Assembly (NCBI RefSeq): GCF_050971785.1
Contig: NZ_JBPCCU010000001.1
Span: 310,001 to 374,000 of the forward strand
DNA: 64,000 nt
Direction of reading: 5' to 3'
Source: Actinomadura_E scrupuli
GTDB lineage: Bacteria > Actinomycetota > Actinomycetes > Streptosporangiales > Streptosporangiaceae
Made by a program: the position numbers and the translations under genes. Positions 31,562 through 41,318 of this stretch are shown one piece after another. Position 1 is the stretch's first letter. The number at the start of each line of letters is the position of its first letter. Below the pieces are notes generated by a model. It was given only the letters and a program-made list of their open reading frames with translations. It did not search any database and had not been told where the DNA came from.

Positions 31562-32785
31562 ATGCCCAAGATCAAAGTAGTGGGTCCCGTCGTCGAACTC
31601 GACGGCGACGAGATGACCCGGATCATCTGGCAGTTCATCAAGGACCAGTTGATCCTCCCGTACCTGGACGTGGATCTGAAGTACTACGACCTCGGTATGG
31701 AGCATCGGGACGCGACCGACGACCAGGTCACGATCGACGCCGCCAACGCCATCAAGCAGTACGGCGTGGGCGTCAAGTGCGCGACCATCACCCCCGACGA
31801 GGCCAGGGTGGAGGAGTTCGGCCTCAAGAAGATGTGGCGCTCCCCCAATGGAACGATCCGCAACATCCTCGGTGGTGTGGTGTTCCGTGAGCCGATCGTC
31901 GTCTCCAACGTGCCCAAGCTGGTGCCCGGATGGACCAAGCCGATCATCATCGGCAGGCACGCCCACGGTGACCAGTACCGCGCCTCCGACTTCGTGGTCC
32001 CCGGCCCCGGCACGGTGACCATCTCCTACGTCCCCGAGGACGGCGGTCAGCCCATCGAGATGGAGGTCGCGAAGTTCCACGGCGGCGGCGTCGCGATGGG
32101 CATGTACAACTTCGACGACTCCATCCGGGACTTCGCGCGCGCCACGATGCGGTACGCGCTGGACCGGAAGTACCCCCTGTACATGTCGACGAAGAACACC
32201 ATCCTCAAGGCCTACGACGGCCGGTTCAAGGACCTCTTCGCGGAGATCTTCGAGGCGGAGTTCAAGGCCGAGTTCGACGCGGCCGGCCTGACCTACGAGC
32301 ACCGGCTCATCGACGACATGGTCGCCGCGGCGCTCAAGTGGGAGGGCGGGTTCGTCTGGGCGACCAAGAACTACGACGGTGACGTGCAGTCCGACATCGT
32401 GGCCCAGGGCTTCGGCTCGCTCGGCCTCATGACGTCGGTGCTCATGACCCCCGACGGCAAGACCGTCGAGGCGGAGGCCGCCCACGGCACGGTGACGCGG
32501 CACTTCCGGCAGCACCAGCAGGGCAAGCCGACCTCGACCAACCCGATCGCGTCGATCTTCGCTTGGACGCGGGGCCTGGCGCACCGCGGCAAGCTCGACA
32601 ACACCCCCGAGGTCACCGCGTTCGCCGAAACCCTCGAGCAGGTCTGCGTCGAGACCGTCGAGAACGGTCAGATGACCAAGGACCTGGCTCTGCTGGTCGG
32701 GCCCGACCAGTCCTGGCTGACCACCCAGGAGTTCCTGCACGCTCTGGACGTCAACCTCCAGAAGAAGATCTCCGAGTCCGCCTGA
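31562..32785 (+). CDS. icd: NADP-dependent isocitrate dehydrogenase (homodimeric type)
   Basis: A 407-residue enzyme of the eukaryote-like homodimeric class. It begins IKVVGPVVELDGDEMTRIIW. The substrate segment is KMWRSPNGTIRNILGGVVFR, and RHAHGDQYRASDFVVPGPG follows. The metal and catalytic region has YDGRFKDLF, YEHRLIDDMVAAALKWEGGF, NYDGDVQSDIVAQGFGSLG and EAAHGTVTRHFRQHQQG. It oxidises isocitrate to 2-oxoglutarate, making NADPH. It has its own promoter and terminator. A 15-bp unit covering the stop codon is exactly duplicated, so a second TGA follows 15 bp later in frame. Confidence 0.97.
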   Translation: MPKIKVVGPVVELDGDEMTRIIWQFIKDQLILPYLDVDLKYYDLGMEHRDATDDQVTIDAANAIKQYGVGVKCATITPDEARVEEFGLKKMWRSPNGTIRNILGGVVFREPIVVSNVPKLVPGWTKPIIIGRHAHGDQYRASDFVVPGPGTVTISYVPEDGGQPIEMEVAKFHGGGVAMGMYNFDDSIRDFARATMRYALDRKYPLYMSTKNTILKAYDGRFKDLFAEIFEAEFKAEFDAAGLTYEHRLIDDMVAAALKWEGGFVWATKNYDGDVQSDIVAQGFGSLGLMTSVLMTPDGKTVEAEAAHGTVTRHFRQHQQGKPTSTNPIASIFAWTRGLAHRGKLDNTPEVTAFAETLEQVCVETVENGQMTKDLALLVGPDQSWLTTQEFLHALDVNLQKKISESA

Positions 32786-32833
32786 GGCGAGTCCGCCTGA
32801 GGCGGGTGCGCCCACCGCGGGTGCGCCCCGTAC
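32774..32833. repeat. 15-bp tandem array containing the icd stop codon
   Basis: GAGTCCGCCTGAGGC at 32774-32788 is repeated exactly at 32789-32803. Two diverged 15-bp units beginning GGGTGCGCC follow at 32804 and 32819. The first TGA (32783-32785) is the icd stop. Confidence 0.8.
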
Positions 32834-32847
32834 GGCGAGAGATGTGA

Positions 32848-32882
32848 CGAAGGCCGCCCCGGAGTCTCCGGGGCGGCCTTCG
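32848..32882 (+). terminator. Strong 16-bp terminator hairpin after icd
   Basis: Bases 32848-32863 (CGAAGGCCGCCCCGGA) pair perfectly with 32867-32882 around a GTC loop. It is 62 bp after the icd stop and can act on either strand. Confidence 0.85.
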
Positions 32883-32973
32883 CGCGTACGGAGTACGGTC
32901 GGGTGCGGGCGGCCCGAGCGGCTGAGACGGCCGGTACGAGTCGTACCTGCCGGACCCGGTGCGGAGACCTCGC

Positions 32974-32981
32974 GATAGCCT
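32974..32981 (+). promoter_or_regulatory. Candidate -10 region of mdh
   Basis: GATAGCCT, identical to the octamer upstream of icd, lies 100 bp before the mdh ATG in a 200-bp gap otherwise without features. Confidence 0.4.
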
Positions 32982-33081
32982 GGCAGCCGATTATCTCGAC
33001 GACGAGAGATCATTCGCACCGGCTCACCACCCCGGAGTCCCTCGGGCACCGAGCTCGATCACGTACCAGCAGGAGAACGCA

Positions 33082-34062
<981 letters not shown>

Positions 34063-34074
34063 GCCCCGAGCGCA

Positions 34075-34108
34075 ACGGCCACCGGCCCTCCAGGGGGGCG
34101 GTGGCCGT
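34075..34108 (+). terminator. Hairpin after mdh
   Basis: ACGGCCACCG (34075-34084) pairs with CGGTGGCCGT (34099-34108); GCCCTCC/GGGGGGC can pair within the loop. It lies 13 bp after the mdh stop. Confidence 0.75.
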
Positions 34109-34197
34109 CGCACGGGCCCCATATTGGCGGGCGGCGCCGGCCTCACCGCCGATAAGGTGATGGTTCGCTGCGTTTGCTGATCAGGAGGTCATTGCGC

Positions 34198-36060
34198 GTG
34201 GACCAGGCGTTCCAGGTCGATCTGCGCGGCGTGGTCGATCTCCTGAGCCGGCACCTGTACTCCAGCCCCCGGGTCTACCTGCGGGAGCTGCTGCAGAACG
34301 GCGTCGACGCGATCACGGCCCGCGGCACGGGACCCGGCGAGGTCCGGATCGAGACCGGCGCGGCCCTGCGGGTCCACGACAACGGCATCGGCCTCACCGA
34401 GGACGAGGTCCACCAGCTGCTGGCCACGATCGGCCGCTCCTCCAAGCGCGACGAGCTGGGCTTCTCCCGGCACGACTTCCTCGGCCAGTTCGGCATCGGC
34501 CTGCTGTCGGCCTTCCTGGTCGCCGACGAGATCGAGGTCGTGACCCGCTCGGCCCGCGGCGGCCCGGCCGTGCGGTGGACCGGATTCGCCGACGGCCGCT
34601 ACCGCGTCGAGCCCCTGCGCGACGGGGAACAGCCGGACGAGCCGGGCACCACGGTGACGCTGCGGCCGCGCCCCGGCGCCACCGACTGGGTCAGCCCGGC
34701 GACGGTGACCGAGCTCGCCCGGACGTACGGCTCGCTCCTTCCGGTGACGCTCAGCGTCGACGGGAAGCAGATCACCGGCGACGGGCCGCCCTGGCGCACG
34801 CGTCACCCCGACCCGGGCCGACGGCGGGCGGCCCTGGACGCCTACTGCCGCGAGCTGTACGGCTTCGTCCCGTTCGACGTGATCGATCTGGACGTCCCCG
34901 AGGCCGGGCTGACCGGTGTCGCGTTCGTCCTGCCGCAGGCCGTCACGCCGACGAGCCGGGGCTCGCACCGCGTCTATCTCAAGCGGATGCTGCTGGCCGA
35001 GGGTGTCGAGGGCCTCCTGCCGGACTGGGCGTTCTTCGTACGCTGCGTGGTGGACGCCGGCGAGCTGCGGCCCACCGCCAGCCGGGAGGCGCTGTACGAC
35101 GACGAGCTGCTGGAGTCCACGCGGCTGGCCCTGGGCGAGCGGCTCCGGCAGTGGCTGGTGCGCCTGGCTGAGACCGACCCGGCACGGTTGCGGGCGTTCC
35201 TGCGCCTGCACCAGCTGGGCGTCAAGGCGATGGCGGTGCAGGACGACGACATGCTGCGGATCGTCTACCGCTGGCTGGAGTTCGAGACCAGTGCCGGCCC
35301 GATGACGCTGGCCGAGTTCCGCACCCGGCACGCCGACGGCCGCTACACCACCAACGTGGACGAGTACCGCCGGCTGTCGGCGGTCTCCGGGGCGCAGGGC
35401 ATCGGCCTGGTCAACGGCGGCTACGTGTACGACGCCGAGATCATCGAGCGGCTGCCCGCCATCGACCCGGACCTCCGGCTGCGCCGGCTGGACCCGGCCG
35501 AGCTGACCACCCACTTCGGGGTGCTGGACCCCGGCACCGAGCTGGCGCTGCGGCCCTTCCTGACGGCCGCCCAGCGGGCCCTGGACCCCCTCGGCTGCGA
35601 GGTCGTGGTCCGCGACTTCGACCCGGCCTCCCTGCCGGCGCTCTATCTGACCAGCCGTTCCGCCGAGCACCAGGCGGAACTGGAGCAGGCCAGGGACGTG
35701 GCCGGCGACCTGTGGTCGGACGTGCTCGGCGCGCTCAACAGCGCCGCCGCCGTGGACCGGCCGCAACTGGTGCTCAACCACCGCAACCCGCTGACCCGCC
35801 GGATCACCTCACTGCCCGCCCAGGACCCGCACGACGCTCAGGACCGGCAGGGCGGCCAGGACGGCGATCATTTCGGCGACGGCCGGTCCGCCCAGCACGG
35901 CCGGCCCGGGCAGCCCGGTCAGCAGGGCCTGATCGAGCTGGCCGTCCAGGGGCTGTACGGCCAGGCGCTGCTGCTGGGCCACCATCCCCTGCGCGCCGCC
36001 GACACCGCCGTTCTGAACCGATCCTTCCTCGGCCTCCTCGACTGGGCCGTGCACAGCTGA
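34198..36060 (+). CDS. HSP90-family molecular chaperone
   Basis: A 620-residue protein close in length to E. coli HtpG. The GHKL ATPase domain is complete: YLRELLQNGVDAI with Glu30 and Asn34, VHDNGIGLTEDEV, and GQFGIGLLSAFLVAD. The middle domain (VYLKRMLLAEGVEGLLPDW, FFVRCVVDAGELRPTASREA) and a divergent C-terminal region follow. The C-terminal part is more acidic and low-complexity (QDPHDAQDRQGGQDGD) than in housekeeping HtpG. I read it as a specialised HSP90 paralogue rather than the general HtpG. Start is the GTG nine bases after AGGAGG. The TPR-type gene starts 14 nt after its stop, so the two are one operon. Confidence 0.9.
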   Translation: MDQAFQVDLRGVVDLLSRHLYSSPRVYLRELLQNGVDAITARGTGPGEVRIETGAALRVHDNGIGLTEDEVHQLLATIGRSSKRDELGFSRHDFLGQFGIGLLSAFLVADEIEVVTRSARGGPAVRWTGFADGRYRVEPLRDGEQPDEPGTTVTLRPRPGATDWVSPATVTELARTYGSLLPVTLSVDGKQITGDGPPWRTRHPDPGRRRAALDAYCRELYGFVPFDVIDLDVPEAGLTGVAFVLPQAVTPTSRGSHRVYLKRMLLAEGVEGLLPDWAFFVRCVVDAGELRPTASREALYDDELLESTRLALGERLRQWLVRLAETDPARLRAFLRLHQLGVKAMAVQDDDMLRIVYRWLEFETSAGPMTLAEFRTRHADGRYTTNVDEYRRLSAVSGAQGIGLVNGGYVYDAEIIERLPAIDPDLRLRRLDPAELTTHFGVLDPGTELALRPFLTAAQRALDPLGCEVVVRDFDPASLPALYLTSRSAEHQAELEQARDVAGDLWSDVLGALNSAAAVDRPQLVLNHRNPLTRRITSLPAQDPHDAQDRQGGQDGDHFGDGRSAQHGRPGQPGQQGLIELAVQGLYGQALLLGHHPLRAADTAVLNRSFLGLLDWAVHS

Positions 36061-36074
36061 GTGGAGCGAGCCAC

Positions 36075-38918
36075 GTGACCACCGTCCATGACCTCATGAG
36101 CCGGGCGCTGGAGCTGCCGTACGGCGAGGCGCGCACGGTCCTGATGGAGGACGCGCTCCGGCGGGCGGAGGCGGACCGGGACGAGTCCCTGGCGTTCGGC
36201 GTGCGCATGGAGCTGAGCTCGGCCTACCAGTACGGCGGTGAGCCGGCCAAGACGTTCACGACCTTCAGCCGGTGCCTGGCCGACTTCGACCGGGACCCCG
36301 GCCGGTTCGACGCGGGCGCCGAGCACCGGCTGCTCTGGCACTTCAAGTGGATCATCAGTTCGCTGACGAAGTTCCCCGAGGTGCCGCTGGACCGGACGTA
36401 CGCCGTGCTCGACGACATGGAGCGGCGCTACCGGCTGGGCGGGCACAGCCTGCACGCGGTGTACGCGCGCCGGGCGTGGGTCGCCCAGCACCTGGGCGAC
36501 ACCGAGGCGGCCGACCACTGGTACACCCGGTGGCACGCGGCCCCGCGGGACGAGCTCTCCGACTGCATGGGCTGTGACCCGAGCGCCAAGGTCCGCTATC
36601 TCACCTGGCGCGGCCGGGACGAGGACGCCCTGACCATCGCGCAGCCGCTGCTCCGGGAGGAGTTCAGCTGCACCGAGCAGCCCCAGGACATCCTGACCGA
36701 GCTGCTGCCGGTCCATCTGCGCACCGGACGGCTGGACGAGGCCAGGGACGCGCATCGCCGGGCCTACCGGCTGCTGCGCACCCACCTCAGTGACATGGCG
36801 CTGATCGGCGACCATCTGCTGTTCTGCGGGCAGAGCGGCAACGAGGTCCGCGGGCTGGAGATCCTGGAGCGGCATCTGGGCTGGCTCGACCGCGCGCCCA
36901 CCCCGTCGGCCGCCATGTGGTTCTCGGCCGGTGGGGCGCTGGTGCTGCGCCGGCTGACGGAGGCCGGCCATGACGCCGTGGTCGTCCGCAGGCCCGCCCA
37001 CGGAGACCGGCCCGCGGGCACCGTGACCGCCCGGGAGCTGCTGACCGAGCTGACCGAGCGGGCCCTGGAGCTGGCGGCCCGCTTCGACCTCCGTAACGGC
37101 ACCGCCGAGCAGACCCGCCTGGTCCGGACCGTGCTGGACGCCCCGCTCCTGACCGACCACCTGCCGCTGACCCCGCACGCCCGGCGGCCTGCCCAAGGGC
37201 CCGTTCCCCTCACCGGTCAGCCCCTCGCCGGTGAGCCCGCCGCCGTTCTGTCCGCCGCCGTTCGGTCAGAGGGTGAGGTCCCGGTCACGCCCGACGGGTG
37301 GCTGGACGCCGCCGAGGAGGCGTGGCACCGCCGGGACTCCAGCGCGGCACTGGCCGCCTGGCGCCGCTTCGACCAGCTGACCGGACCCGGTTCCGCGCCG
37401 GATGCCGGAGGGCCCGCCGGGCCGGAGGCCGGCCTGGACGAGGGACGAGACGCCGGGCCGGAGGCCGGGCCCGCCTTGCTGCGGGCCGGGCGCCGGGCCG
37501 ACGGGCACGGGCTCGAACGGGCGCTGGACGGTGACCTGGAGGGCGCCGAGCGGGAGTGGCGGCGGGCCGCCGGGCTCTACGCGCGCGCCGGTGACGAGGA
37601 GCGCCGCCAGGCCACCCTCAGCCGGATCGGCTCGCTGCTGTGCCAGTCCGGCCGGGAGGACGAGGGACTGCAGGTGCTGGAGACCGCGCAGGCCTACCTG
37701 AGGGCGAACGCGGTCCGCCGCCGCCGTGCGCTCGCCGCCCGGCTCCGGCTGGCCGCGGCCTACACCGCGACGGGACGAGGGGCCGAAGCCCTGACGTCGC
37801 TGGACGAGGCCGTCGCCGAGCTGACGACCGGGGAGGCCGGGACTCCCGGCGGGGACGCGGAGGACCTGCGGGCGGACCTCGCGGACGTGGATCTGGAGCG
37901 GGCCCGGACGCTGCTGCGGATCGGCGGCCGGGAGGAGCCGGCGGCGGAGGCCCTCCGGCAGGCCTGCGACGGCTATCGCGGGACGGACCGGCCGGGGCCC
38001 CTGGCGGAGGCGGCGCTGACGCTCGCCCAGGTGCTCGCCGGCACGTCGGACCCCTCGGACGAGGCCGCCCAGAAGCTCATCGGGGAGCTGTGCACCGAGG
38101 CCGTCGTCCACACGCCCGCCGAGATCCCGGGACTGCGCGCGGCCGCGTACGCGCACCGGGGCGGCTGGCTGCTCTCCCGCGGCGAGGACGGCCAGGCGGC
38201 CGAGGACCTGATCGAGGCGGTCGCCCTCTTCACGGCCCTGGGCGCCCACCCGCAGGCGGCCTACGCGCGCCGGGACCTGTGCGTGGCGTACTTCAACACC
38301 GGACGGCACCTGGAGGCCGCGGAGGTGGCCGAGGAGGCCGTCCCGATGCTCACCGAGCTGGGCGATCCCGAAGCGGCCCGCCGCTGCCGTTTCCTGCTCG
38401 CCCACGCGCAGCGCGAGCTCGGTGAGCGGGAACAGGCCGCGGAGACCTTCACCCTGCTGGCCGGCGAGGAGGAGACGGCCGCCCCCGGGATCGCCGCCGA
38501 GTTCCTGCGGTCGGCCGGCGACCTGCTGAGCGAGCTGGACAAGGACGCGCTCGCGGCCGAGCGCTTCGACGCCGCCGCACGGGCGCACGCCGCGGCGGAC
38601 GAGCCGTACGGCGTCGTACAGGCCCGGCGCCGCCAGGCGATGTGCCTGTCCTGGGCGGGCCGGGCCGAGGAGGGACTGCGGGTGATGGAGCTGGCCAGGG
38701 ACGGGCTCGCGGAGCTGCCCGCCGACAACGCGCCCGCGCTGACCTGGGAGACCGCGCTGGTGTCCTACGACGAGGCGCGCCTCCTCGGCGCCCTGGGGCG
38801 CTGGCGGCAGGCCATCACCCGGGCCGACGAGGCGATCGCGGGCTTCGAGACCCTGGACGAGGCCGACGCCGCCGGAGCCGCCCGTGACCTGCGCACCGAC
38901 CTCCAGCAGCGCACCTGA
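36075..38918 (+). CDS. Large TPR-type repeat protein, partner of the HSP90 protein
   Basis: A 947-residue all-helical protein. TPR-like pairs are clearest in two zones: about residues 40-300 (such as YARRAWVAQHLGDTEAADHW) and about 480-930 (RQATLSRIGSLLCQSGREDE, LCVAYFNTGRHLEAAEVAEE). A Gly/Ala/Pro-rich linker lies around 440-470. A CxxC motif is present (SDCMGCDPSAKVRYL). No enzyme motif is visible. Start is the GTG at 36075, 14 nt after the HSP90 gene; a longer upstream frame overlaps that gene and is rejected. TPR proteins are the classic co-chaperones of eukaryotic Hsp90, so a cytoplasmic client adaptor is my inference. Confidence 0.85.
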   Translation: MTTVHDLMSRALELPYGEARTVLMEDALRRAEADRDESLAFGVRMELSSAYQYGGEPAKTFTTFSRCLADFDRDPGRFDAGAEHRLLWHFKWIISSLTKFPEVPLDRTYAVLDDMERRYRLGGHSLHAVYARRAWVAQHLGDTEAADHWYTRWHAAPRDELSDCMGCDPSAKVRYLTWRGRDEDALTIAQPLLREEFSCTEQPQDILTELLPVHLRTGRLDEARDAHRRAYRLLRTHLSDMALIGDHLLFCGQSGNEVRGLEILERHLGWLDRAPTPSAAMWFSAGGALVLRRLTEAGHDAVVVRRPAHGDRPAGTVTARELLTELTERALELAARFDLRNGTAEQTRLVRTVLDAPLLTDHLPLTPHARRPAQGPVPLTGQPLAGEPAAVLSAAVRSEGEVPVTPDGWLDAAEEAWHRRDSSAALAAWRRFDQLTGPGSAPDAGGPAGPEAGLDEGRDAGPEAGPALLRAGRRADGHGLERALDGDLEGAEREWRRAAGLYARAGDEERRQATLSRIGSLLCQSGREDEGLQVLETAQAYLRANAVRRRRALAARLRLAAAYTATGRGAEALTSLDEAVAELTTGEAGTPGGDAEDLRADLADVDLERARTLLRIGGREEPAAEALRQACDGYRGTDRPGPLAEAALTLAQVLAGTSDPSDEAAQKLIGELCTEAVVHTPAEIPGLRAAAYAHRGGWLLSRGEDGQAAEDLIEAVALFTALGAHPQAAYARRDLCVAYFNTGRHLEAAEVAEEAVPMLTELGDPEAARRCRFLLAHAQRELGEREQAAETFTLLAGEEETAAPGIAAEFLRSAGDLLSELDKDALAAERFDAAARAHAAADEPYGVVQARRRQAMCLSWAGRAEEGLRVMELARDGLAELPADNAPALTWETALVSYDEARLLGALGRWRQAITRADEAIAGFETLDEADAAGAARDLRTDLQQRT

Positions 38919-38954
38919 ACGCAGCCCAACCCCAAGCCCAGGCCCAAGCCCGCT

Positions 38955-38982
38955 CCCACCCGCCGTGATCAGGGCGGGTGGG
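38955..38982. terminator. Bidirectional terminator between TPR gene and galK
   Basis: CCCACCCGCC (38955-38964) pairs with GGCGGGTGGG (38973-38982) around an 8-nt loop. It lies between convergent stops. A short C/A-rich run (CCAAGCCCAGGCCCAAGCCC) precedes it. Confidence 0.75.
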
Positions 38983-38988
38983 TGTTCG

Positions 38989-40128
38989 CTAGCTCAGGCG
39001 GTGGGCGCCGGGCGAGGGGGTGGCGTGCAGGAAGGCCGGTGACGTCCAGCCGCGGGAGGTGAAGGCCGCCGTGACGGCCGCCTCGACCTCGGGCACGCGG
39101 GGCGAGGGCACCAGGGCGAGCGCGGAGCCCCCGAAGCCGCCGCCGACCATGCGGCCGCCCCGGGCACCGGCCCGGATGGCCTCCTCGACCGCGACGTCGG
39201 CCTCCGGCCAGGAGACCTCGAACTGGTCCCGCAGCGACAGGTGCGAGGCCGTCAGCAGCGCCCCGATCTCCGCCACGGCACCGGCGCGGAGCAGCCCGGC
39301 GGTCGCCTCCACCCGGTGGTTCTCGGTGACGACGTGCCGCACCCGGCGCTGCAGCACCGGGTCCGGCAGGGCGGTGAGCGCCGAGGCCAGATCCTTGACC
39401 TCCCGCAGCGTGGTGATGCCGAGGGCGGCGGCGGCCCGTTCACAGGAGGCGCGGCGGTCGGCGTACTCCCCGCCGACCAGCCGATGGGGCGCCCTGGTGT
39501 CGATGACCAGCAGGGTGAACCCGCCGAGGTCGAGCGGGACGGGGCTGGACAGGCCGGTGAGGCAGTCCAGCAGCAGGGCGTTCCCCGCCGTGCACAGCAG
39601 CGAGGCCGACTGGTCCATGATCCCGCAGGGCATCCCGGCGAAGTCGTTCTCGGCCCGTTGGGCCAGCAGTGCCAGCGCCGGGCGCTCGACGGACAACGCG
39701 TACAGGTCCGAGAGCGCGAGGGCGGTGGCGCATTCCAGCGCGGCGGAGGACGACAGCCCGGCGCCCTGCGGCAGGTCGGCGTCGAAGAGCAGTGACGCGC
39801 CGCCGATGCCGAGGTCGCGCAGTGCCCAGGCCACGCCGGCCGGGTAGGCCCCCCAGCCGCCGACCGAGCCCGGGGTGAGGTCGCCGAGGCGGACGGAGAC
39901 CGGCTCGCCGATCGCCTGGAGCGACCGGAACTCCAGCAGGTCGTCGTCGCGGCGGGCGGCGGCGACCGTGACGCCCTCGGCGAGGGCGAACGGCAGCACC
40001 AGGCCGCCGTTGTAGTCGGTGTGCTCGCCGATCAGGTTGAGCCGTCCAGGCGCGTGCCAGACGCCTTCGGCGGGCCGGGCGTGGGCCTCGGCGAACGTCT
40101 CGGCGACTATCACCGGAGGAAGGTCCAC
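38989..40128 (-). CDS. galK: Galactokinase
   Basis: A 379-residue GHMP kinase. It has the galactokinase signature GRLNLIGEHTDYNGGLVLPF, the ATP-binding GHMP motif PQGAGLSSSAALECA, GIMDQSASLLC (with the catalytic Asp region) and the C-terminal GGRMVGGGFGGSALAL. It phosphorylates galactose at C1. The GTG at 40128 lies inside the end of galE (19-nt overlap). The next in-frame GTG at 40113 forms GTGA with the galE stop and matches family N-termini equally well. No galT is present; uridylyltransferase must be elsewhere. Confidence 0.95.
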   Translation of the reverse strand: MDLPPVIVAETFAEAHARPAEGVWHAPGRLNLIGEHTDYNGGLVLPFALAEGVTVAAARRDDDLLEFRSLQAIGEPVSVRLGDLTPGSVGGWGAYPAGVAWALRDLGIGGASLLFDADLPQGAGLSSSAALECATALALSDLYALSVERPALALLAQRAENDFAGMPCGIMDQSASLLCTAGNALLLDCLTGLSSPVPLDLGGFTLLVIDTRAPHRLVGGEYADRRASCERAAAALGITTLREVKDLASALTALPDPVLQRRVRHVVTENHRVEATAGLLRAGAVAEIGALLTASHLSLRDQFEVSWPEADVAVEEAIRAGARGGRMVGGGFGGSALALVPSPRVPEVEAAVTAAFTSRGWTSPAFLHATPSPGAHRLS

Positions 40129-41069
40129 GCGTCGCTGACCATGTCCCGCAGGCCCCGCTCGGGCTTCCAGCCCAGCTCCGCCTGGATCTTGGCGGAGGAG
40201 GCGATCAGCACCGCGGGGTCACCCGCGCGGGGCGGCGCGACCACGGCGGGGATGGGGTGGCCGGTCACCTCCCGGCAGACGTCGATGACCTCGCGGACCG
40301 AGTAGCCGTCGCCGTTGCTGAGGTTGAAGATCTGGTGGGTGCCCGGCGCGCAGGCCTCCAGCGCGAGCAGGTGGGCCGCCGCCAGGTCCTGTACGTGGAT
40401 GTAGTCCCGGACGCAGGTGCCGTCGGGCGTCGGGTAGTCCGTGCCGAAGACGCTGACCGACTCCCGGGTGCCCAGCGCCACGGCGAGCACGTTGGGGATC
40501 AGGTGCGTCTCGACGGTGTGGCGTTCGCCGAGCCGGGTCTCGCCGGTGAGCAGGGCGCCGGCGACGTTGAAGTAGCGCAGCGAGACCCCGCCCAGGCCGT
40601 GCAGCCTGGCGTACTCCGCCAGCGAGGTGTCGATGGCCAGCTTGGAGGCGCCGTACGGGTTGGTGGGCCGGGTCGGGGCGGTCTCCAGGATCGGGGTCGA
40701 CTCGGGCTCGCCGTAGGTGGCGGCGGTCGACGAGAACACGATCTTGGACACGCCGGTCCGGCGCATGGCGTCCAGCAGGGCCAGCGACTCGCCGAGGTTG
40801 CCGTCCCAGTACAGGCCGGGCTTCTGCACCGACTCGCCCACCAGGGACTTGGCGGCGAAGTGCAGCACCGCGTCGAAGCCCGCCCCGTCGAGAATGCCGA
40901 ACGCCGCCGCGCGCAGCGTGCCCTGGACGAACCGGGCGCCGGCCGGGACCGCGTCCTCGTGCCCGGTCGACAGGTCGTCCAGCACGACCACCTCGTGCCC
41001 CGCCTCGAGCAGGGCGGCGGTGACGACGCTACCGATGTAGCCGGCACCACCGGTGACGAGCAGTTTCAC
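40110..41069 (-). CDS. galE: UDP-glucose 4-epimerase
   Basis: A 319-residue extended short-chain dehydrogenase. The NAD loop is LVTGGAGYIGSVVTAALL. FAAKSLVGESVQKP follows, the catalytic Ser is in VFSSTAATYGEPE, and Tyr-x-x-x-Lys is NPYGASKLAID. The C-terminal substrate region is HVQDLAAAHLLALE and FNLSNGDGYSVREV. It interconverts UDP-glucose and UDP-galactose for the Leloir pathway and for envelope glycans. Start is the GTG after AGGAGGTCTT. Just upstream, a 12-bp sequence holding GATAAC is duplicated, giving two possible -10 boxes. It overlaps galK. Confidence 0.96.
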   Translation of the reverse strand: MKLLVTGGAGYIGSVVTAALLEAGHEVVVLDDLSTGHEDAVPAGARFVQGTLRAAAFGILDGAGFDAVLHFAAKSLVGESVQKPGLYWDGNLGESLALLDAMRRTGVSKIVFSSTAATYGEPESTPILETAPTRPTNPYGASKLAIDTSLAEYARLHGLGGVSLRYFNVAGALLTGETRLGERHTVETHLIPNVLAVALGTRESVSVFGTDYPTPDGTCVRDYIHVQDLAAAHLLALEACAPGTHQIFNLSNGDGYSVREVIDVCREVTGHPIPAVVAPPRAGDPAVLIASSAKIQAELGWKPERGLRDMVSDAWTFLR

Positions 41070-41078
41070 AAGACCTCC

Positions 41079-41102
41079 TGGTTATCCGTCTGGTTATCCG
41101 TC
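41079..41102 (-). promoter_or_regulatory. 12-bp tandem duplication with two -10-like boxes upstream of galE
   Basis: On the coding strand GACGGATAACCA occurs twice in a row directly before the AGGAGG ribosome site of galE. Each copy contains GATAAC. If either works as a -10 box the transcript would start at or near the ribosome site. The duplication itself is certain; promoter activity is inferred. Confidence 0.5.
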
Positions 41103-41318
41103 GCGGACCGGCGGTCTCAGCGTAGCCGTCGCGTCCCCGAACCCGGGCTTCCGCGGCGGTAGGCTGGTGATCCACCACTCGACCTGTTGCACCCGACCCG
41201 TTGCATGGGACATGGACGACTCCGGTAGTAGAGACGGGCTCATCGACCGAGATGAGCTCATTGATCAAGACGGCTCCTGTCTTCCGGGCGAGCTCCTCGA
41301 TCGATCGGCCGCGGCTCG

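Noticed and set aside
35712..36074. N-terminal extension of the TPR protein by about 120 codons
   Set aside because: It lies entirely inside the HSP90 gene in another frame and is Arg/Pro-rich; the GTG at 36075 starts a normal sequence.
38986..39005. tRNA-like string GCTAGCTCAGGCGGT
   Set aside because: It is the galK stop region; no acceptor stem, anticodon arm or T-loop can be formed around it.
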